Source: Flavobacterium aquidurense
Lineage (GTDB): Bacteria; Bacteroidota; Bacteroidia; Flavobacteriales; Flavobacteriaceae
Length of the DNA stretch: 64,000 nt
Reading direction: 5' to 3'
Assembly: GCF_001404985.1 (NCBI RefSeq)
Contig: NZ_JRLF01000015.1
Span: forward strand, 186,001 to 250,000
Position 1 is the first letter of the stretch. Each line of letters opens with the position of its first letter. The position numbers were made by a program, and so were the translations under genes. The notes under the pieces are model-generated. The model worked only from the letters and a program-made list of their open reading frames with translations. It did no database searches and was not told the DNA's origin. Shown here piece by piece: positions 61,514 to 64,000 of the stretch.

Positions 61514-61605
61514 GTGTATTTAATATTTGTATTTTTAATGGAGTGTGGAATCGCAGTTCTTCATTGTAATTCAAATTTGGAATCATTGCGATTTCATTCT
61601 ATTAT

Positions 61606-62319
61606 TTATTTGTTGGTATTCTTTTTTATCTGCTTAAACATCCAGTCATATATTTCCGGATTGTCATAAACTCTTGTCCAGCTATCGTGTCCTGCGTCAT
61701 CAAAAATGGTCAATTGAACATCTTTAGCATTGCATTTTTTCAATTCTTTATAAATACTTATGGCGTAATCAACTTTTACCACATCATCTAATAATCCGTG
61801 AAAGATCCTGGTTGGGATATTCGCTATTTTACAGGCACTTTCCATCTCGATCAAATCAACAAAACCAGAAATAGGCACTATTGCAGCAAACATATCCGGA
61901 TATGAAAGGGCTAAATTCCAGGCTGCCCAACCTCCGGAGCTTAATCCTGTAACATATATTCTTTGAGAATCTATTTTGTTCTCTTTTTGGATTTTCAAAA
62001 TCAATTCATGAATAGATTCAATATTCCAATTCTCATCTTCCTTACATTGTGGTGCCAAAACATAAGCATCTAATTGATGTGTTTTTAGATATTTTAGAGG
62101 TCCATTGATTTTTACTTTTTCAATGTCCGTTCCTTTTTCTCCATCACCAGAAATAAAAACTACTAATGGTTTTTTATCTTTTGTACTGGCTGGCTTATGT
62201 AATGCGTAACCTAATTCATAATTGGTTACGACAACTGTTTTTATTTTTCCTGTTGTCTCGCTTTGTGCAAACCCTACAATAGAAAACAACAGTGTAAAAA
62301 GTGTTAACTTGAAGTTCAT
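61606..62319 (-). CDS. Exported alpha/beta-hydrolase (esterase / PHB-depolymerase-like)
   Basis: A 237-residue protein with signal peptide MNFKLTLFTLLFSIVGFAQ. The nucleophile Ser sits in VTGLSSGGWAAW (GxSxG); the Asp of GLLDDVVKVD and His of DDAGHDSWTRVY complete the triad. It resembles small secreted dienelactone-hydrolase or feruloyl-esterase-like proteins. Lying 8 bp behind the GH144-like gene and 92 bp before GH3, it probably removes acyl groups from the same glycan, which is inference. Confidence 0.88.
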   Translation of the reverse strand: MNFKLTLFTLLFSIVGFAQSETTGKIKTVVVTNYELGYALHKPASTKDKKPLVVFISGDGEKGTDIEKVKINGPLKYLKTHQLDAYVLAPQCKEDENWNIESIHELILKIQKENKIDSQRIYVTGLSSGGWAAWNLALSYPDMFAAIVPISGFVDLIEMESACKIANIPTRIFHGLLDDVVKVDYAISIYKELKKCNAKDVQLTIFDDAGHDSWTRVYDNPEIYDWMFKQIKKNTNK

Positions 62320-62327
62320 TCTAAATA

Positions 62328-63701
62328 CTATTTAATTCCGTATTTTTCAGATTTAAAGCCCAGCTTCACTAAACCTTGTTTTACTTCGGGAGCATTCATG
62401 AATAATTTCCATAATAAACCCGTACGATAGTTTTCGATCATAACGACTTCAGGTCCCTGATCGATAGCCAAATAGCGTTTTGCTGCCCAATTATTGTTCT
62501 GTAAACTCAAAGCATCATAAAAACCGGCATTTCCCCAGGTTTCTTTTTTATGATTATCATATAAATTGCGAATTACAGCCATTGATTCTTTTGGTGTATA
62601 TACAATTGAACTTATTGCAGCAGTTGGCGACATAACGCCTTGATCGTTGCTTGGCATATGCGCATTGTAACCAATAGATCCGTCAGGATTTCTTGAATAC
62701 GAAGCACTTAGTCCCCAATAATCAGCAGTATATCCATTTTTTGGATTTTCTAAACAATATTCATAATTGATTTTTGTCTGATTGACATTCAGATCCCAAT
62801 AATTAGCATATTTATCTGTTAATTGATTTGGATCTAAGCCTACATAAGAATAATGTGCCCAGAATAATGGCCCTCCAAATTCCTGGGCTCCATTATGTTT
62901 TAAAACTAATGGAATATTATATTTTGTTTTAGAAGAAACAATTTCACCACTTCTGGCCCATCCTTCATGGTATGCTTTTGCATCAATTGAATGTGTTGGC
63001 GAAGATGCTGCAAGCACGTAAGTAATCAAACATTCATTATATCCTTCTAAAGGAAAATTCATTTGCCAATCATACGTTGGTGACCAATGCCAATACAATA
63101 CATTTTTATTATTGGTGTACCATTGCCAGTCTACCCCTTTCCAAAGCGCGTCATATTTTTGAGCTACAGCTTTCTCTTTATCCGAACCGTCTTTTAGATA
63201 TTCGCGAACAGTAATCATCCCTGCAACCAAAAATGATGTTTCGACTAAGTCTCCACCATTATCCTTGGTTCCAAAAGGTTTTACTTTTCCGGTATTTCCG
63301 TCTATCCAGTGTGACCATGCTCCGTGAAAACGATCTGCTTTGCCTAAAAAATCAGCAATTTTGTTTAATCGCTCAACTCCTTTTTCTTTAGTAATATAAC
63401 CTTGCGACATTCCTGAAACTACAGCCATTAATCCAAAACCTGAACCTCCGGTTGTTACTATATTTGCATCATTTTCAGGATAAACTCCATCCGGATGATA
63501 ACGTTCTCTTGCTAATCCTGAATTTGGCTCAGCATAATCCCAAAAATATTTAAAGGTTTGTTTTTGAACAGTAGTTAAAAGTTCCTCATCTGTTAATTTT
63601 ACAGCAACTGCCTTTTCTCCTTCATTTTCTTTTGATTTATCAGCATTGGAGCCACAACCAAAAAATGTAAAAACTAATAATAAAACTGAAATTCTAACCA
63701 T
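62328..63701 (-). CDS. Glucoamylase-family (GH144-like) exported protein
   Basis: A 457-residue lipoprotein (MVRISVLLLVFTFFGCGSN, lipidated Cys 16). An (alpha/alpha)6-type catalytic domain of the Pfam putative glucoamylase family fills the rest: TFKYFWDYAEPNSGLARERY, TTGGSGFGLMAVV, FHGAWSHWIDGNTGK, DLVETSFLVAGM, YWHWSPTYDWQMNFPLEGYNE, LFWAHYSYVGLDPN, DYWGLSASYS and SPTAAISSIVYTP. Characterised relatives include GH144 endo-beta-1,2-glucanases. It is directly behind the SusD gene and before esterase and GH3 genes, so a beta-glucan target is likely. Confidence 0.85.
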   Translation of the reverse strand: MVRISVLLLVFTFFGCGSNADKSKENEGEKAVAVKLTDEELLTTVQKQTFKYFWDYAEPNSGLARERYHPDGVYPENDANIVTTGGSGFGLMAVVSGMSQGYITKEKGVERLNKIADFLGKADRFHGAWSHWIDGNTGKVKPFGTKDNGGDLVETSFLVAGMITVREYLKDGSDKEKAVAQKYDALWKGVDWQWYTNNKNVLYWHWSPTYDWQMNFPLEGYNECLITYVLAASSPTHSIDAKAYHEGWARSGEIVSSKTKYNIPLVLKHNGAQEFGGPLFWAHYSYVGLDPNQLTDKYANYWDLNVNQTKINYEYCLENPKNGYTADYWGLSASYSRNPDGSIGYNAHMPSNDQGVMSPTAAISSIVYTPKESMAVIRNLYDNHKKETWGNAGFYDALSLQNNNWAAKRYLAIDQGPEVVMIENYRTGLLWKLFMNAPEVKQGLVKLGFKSEKYGIK

Positions 63702-63728
63702 TATAAAAAATTTAAAATTTAATAAATA

Positions 63729-63760
63729 ATCACTTCCTCCAAGATCTTGAAGGAAGTGAT
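63729..63760 (-). terminator. Hairpin between susD and the GH144-like gene
   Basis: Ten-bp arms ATCACTTCCT / AGGAAGTGAT with the inner palindrome AAGATCTT, 10 bp past the SusD stop codon. The minus-strand tail TTATTTATT is only partly a T-run, so it may reduce rather than stop read-through, lowering enzyme gene expression relative to susD. Confidence 0.6.
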
Positions 63761-63769
63761 ATATTAATA

Positions 63770-64000
63770 TTAATTGTAACCAGGATTTTGAGAAGACATT
63801 CCTTCTGCTATTAAAAGAAATGATGCCGGAATTGGGAATAATTCGTTTTTACCTACTGTAAATACTTTTCCATCTACCGTAAAAGCATCTTTTGCCTGAC
63901 CAGTTCTAACTAAGTCAAAGAATCTGTCAAATTCAAAGGCTAATTCAACTCTTCTTTCTTTCCAGATTGCAGTTCTAACTGCTGCCTGAGAAGTTGCCGG
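63770..64000 (-). CDS. SusD/RagB-family outer-membrane nutrient-binding lipoprotein, C-terminal fragment
   Basis: Only the last 76 codons are inside the window; the frame is open at the right edge and ends with TAA at 63770-63772. The sequence has the typical SusD C-terminal block: VRTAIWKERRVELAFEFDRF, FDLVRTGQA, then GKNELFPIPASFLLIAEGMSS and the end NPGYN. SusD proteins capture glycans at the surface together with a SusC TonB channel, presumably encoded outside the right edge. Confidence 0.93.
   Translation of the reverse strand, partial: PATSQAAVRTAIWKERRVELAFEFDRFFDLVRTGQAKDAFTVDGKVFTVGKNELFPIPASFLLIAEGMSSQNPGYN

Noticed and set aside
1..64000. Transposase, integrase, phage or secondary-metabolite cluster
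   Set aside because: No such protein signature appears on either strand; the ABM and NAT genes stand alone and do not make a biosynthetic cluster.

Overview
The window looks like chromosome of a Flavobacterium-type bacterium (Bacteroidota, Flavobacteriia). The reasons are: low GC content; initiation regions almost without Shine-Dalgarno sequences; -7 boxes of the form TAnnTTTG, once with a clean TTG-N19-TACTTTTG pair; a giant type IX secretion adhesin with PorP/SprF and OmpA-like partners; SusD and TonB-receptor genes; and a JOHN/BlaB-like subclass B1 metallo-beta-lactamase. No rRNA, tRNA, prophage, insertion sequence or CRISPR array was found.

Layout. 1-2.9 kb: end of a metallophosphatase, a small membrane protein and ligA. 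3.1-16.4 kb (minus): a gliding-type adhesin operon of a 3471-residue repeat adhesin, a PorP/SprF protein and an OmpA/TPR/PD40 protein. The adhesin carries eleven almost identical 240-bp repeats, four diverged repeats, and five copies of a separate module that I cannot name. 16.4-17.7 kb is non-coding. 17.7-23.6 kb: a small conserved protein, an Oar-like TonB-dependent receptor, rpsF-rpsR-rplI, and an orphan LytTR response regulator. 23.6-29.9 kb (minus): priA, a PIN-domain toxin/antitoxin pair, metallo-beta-lactamase, DUF2147, YihY and nadC. 30.1-36.2 kb (plus): AlkC-like glycosylase, pirin-OsmC-GNAT operon, secreted adenosine deaminase, ABM protein and rlmH, separated by gaps full of palindromic intergenic repeats. 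36.2-46.5 kb: folP, DUF1599, DoxX/BT_3928, TlpA-like lipoprotein, tpiA, prmA and clpS. Two overlapping minus-strand genes for secreted proteins of unknown role sit between tpiA and prmA. 46.8-54.8 kb (plus): an alkylglycerol-monooxygenase-like hydroxylase with a YhhN lysoplasmalogenase, a lipoprotein, arylamine N-acetyltransferase, kdsA with an outer-membrane protein, a YiiX-like hydrolase and a PAS histidine kinase. 54.9-64 kb (minus): a polysaccharide-use locus running in from the right edge: SusD end, GH144-like glucoamylase-family protein, secreted esterase, GH3 beta-glucosidase, then GDPD, GH43 and an M28 peptidase.

How the parts work together. The adhesin, its SprF-like partner and its OmpA-like partner should form one exported surface system. 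The right edge looks like a beta-glucan utilisation locus. The hydroxylase/YhhN pair could remove both ether-bond types from ether lipids. The least explained pair is 41705-45140. Its second protein resembles a GH18 TIM barrel in which the catalytic Glu of the DxDxE signature appears to be Ser. Many true starts lie inside longer open frames; I chose starts from signal peptides, family N-termini and promoter position.
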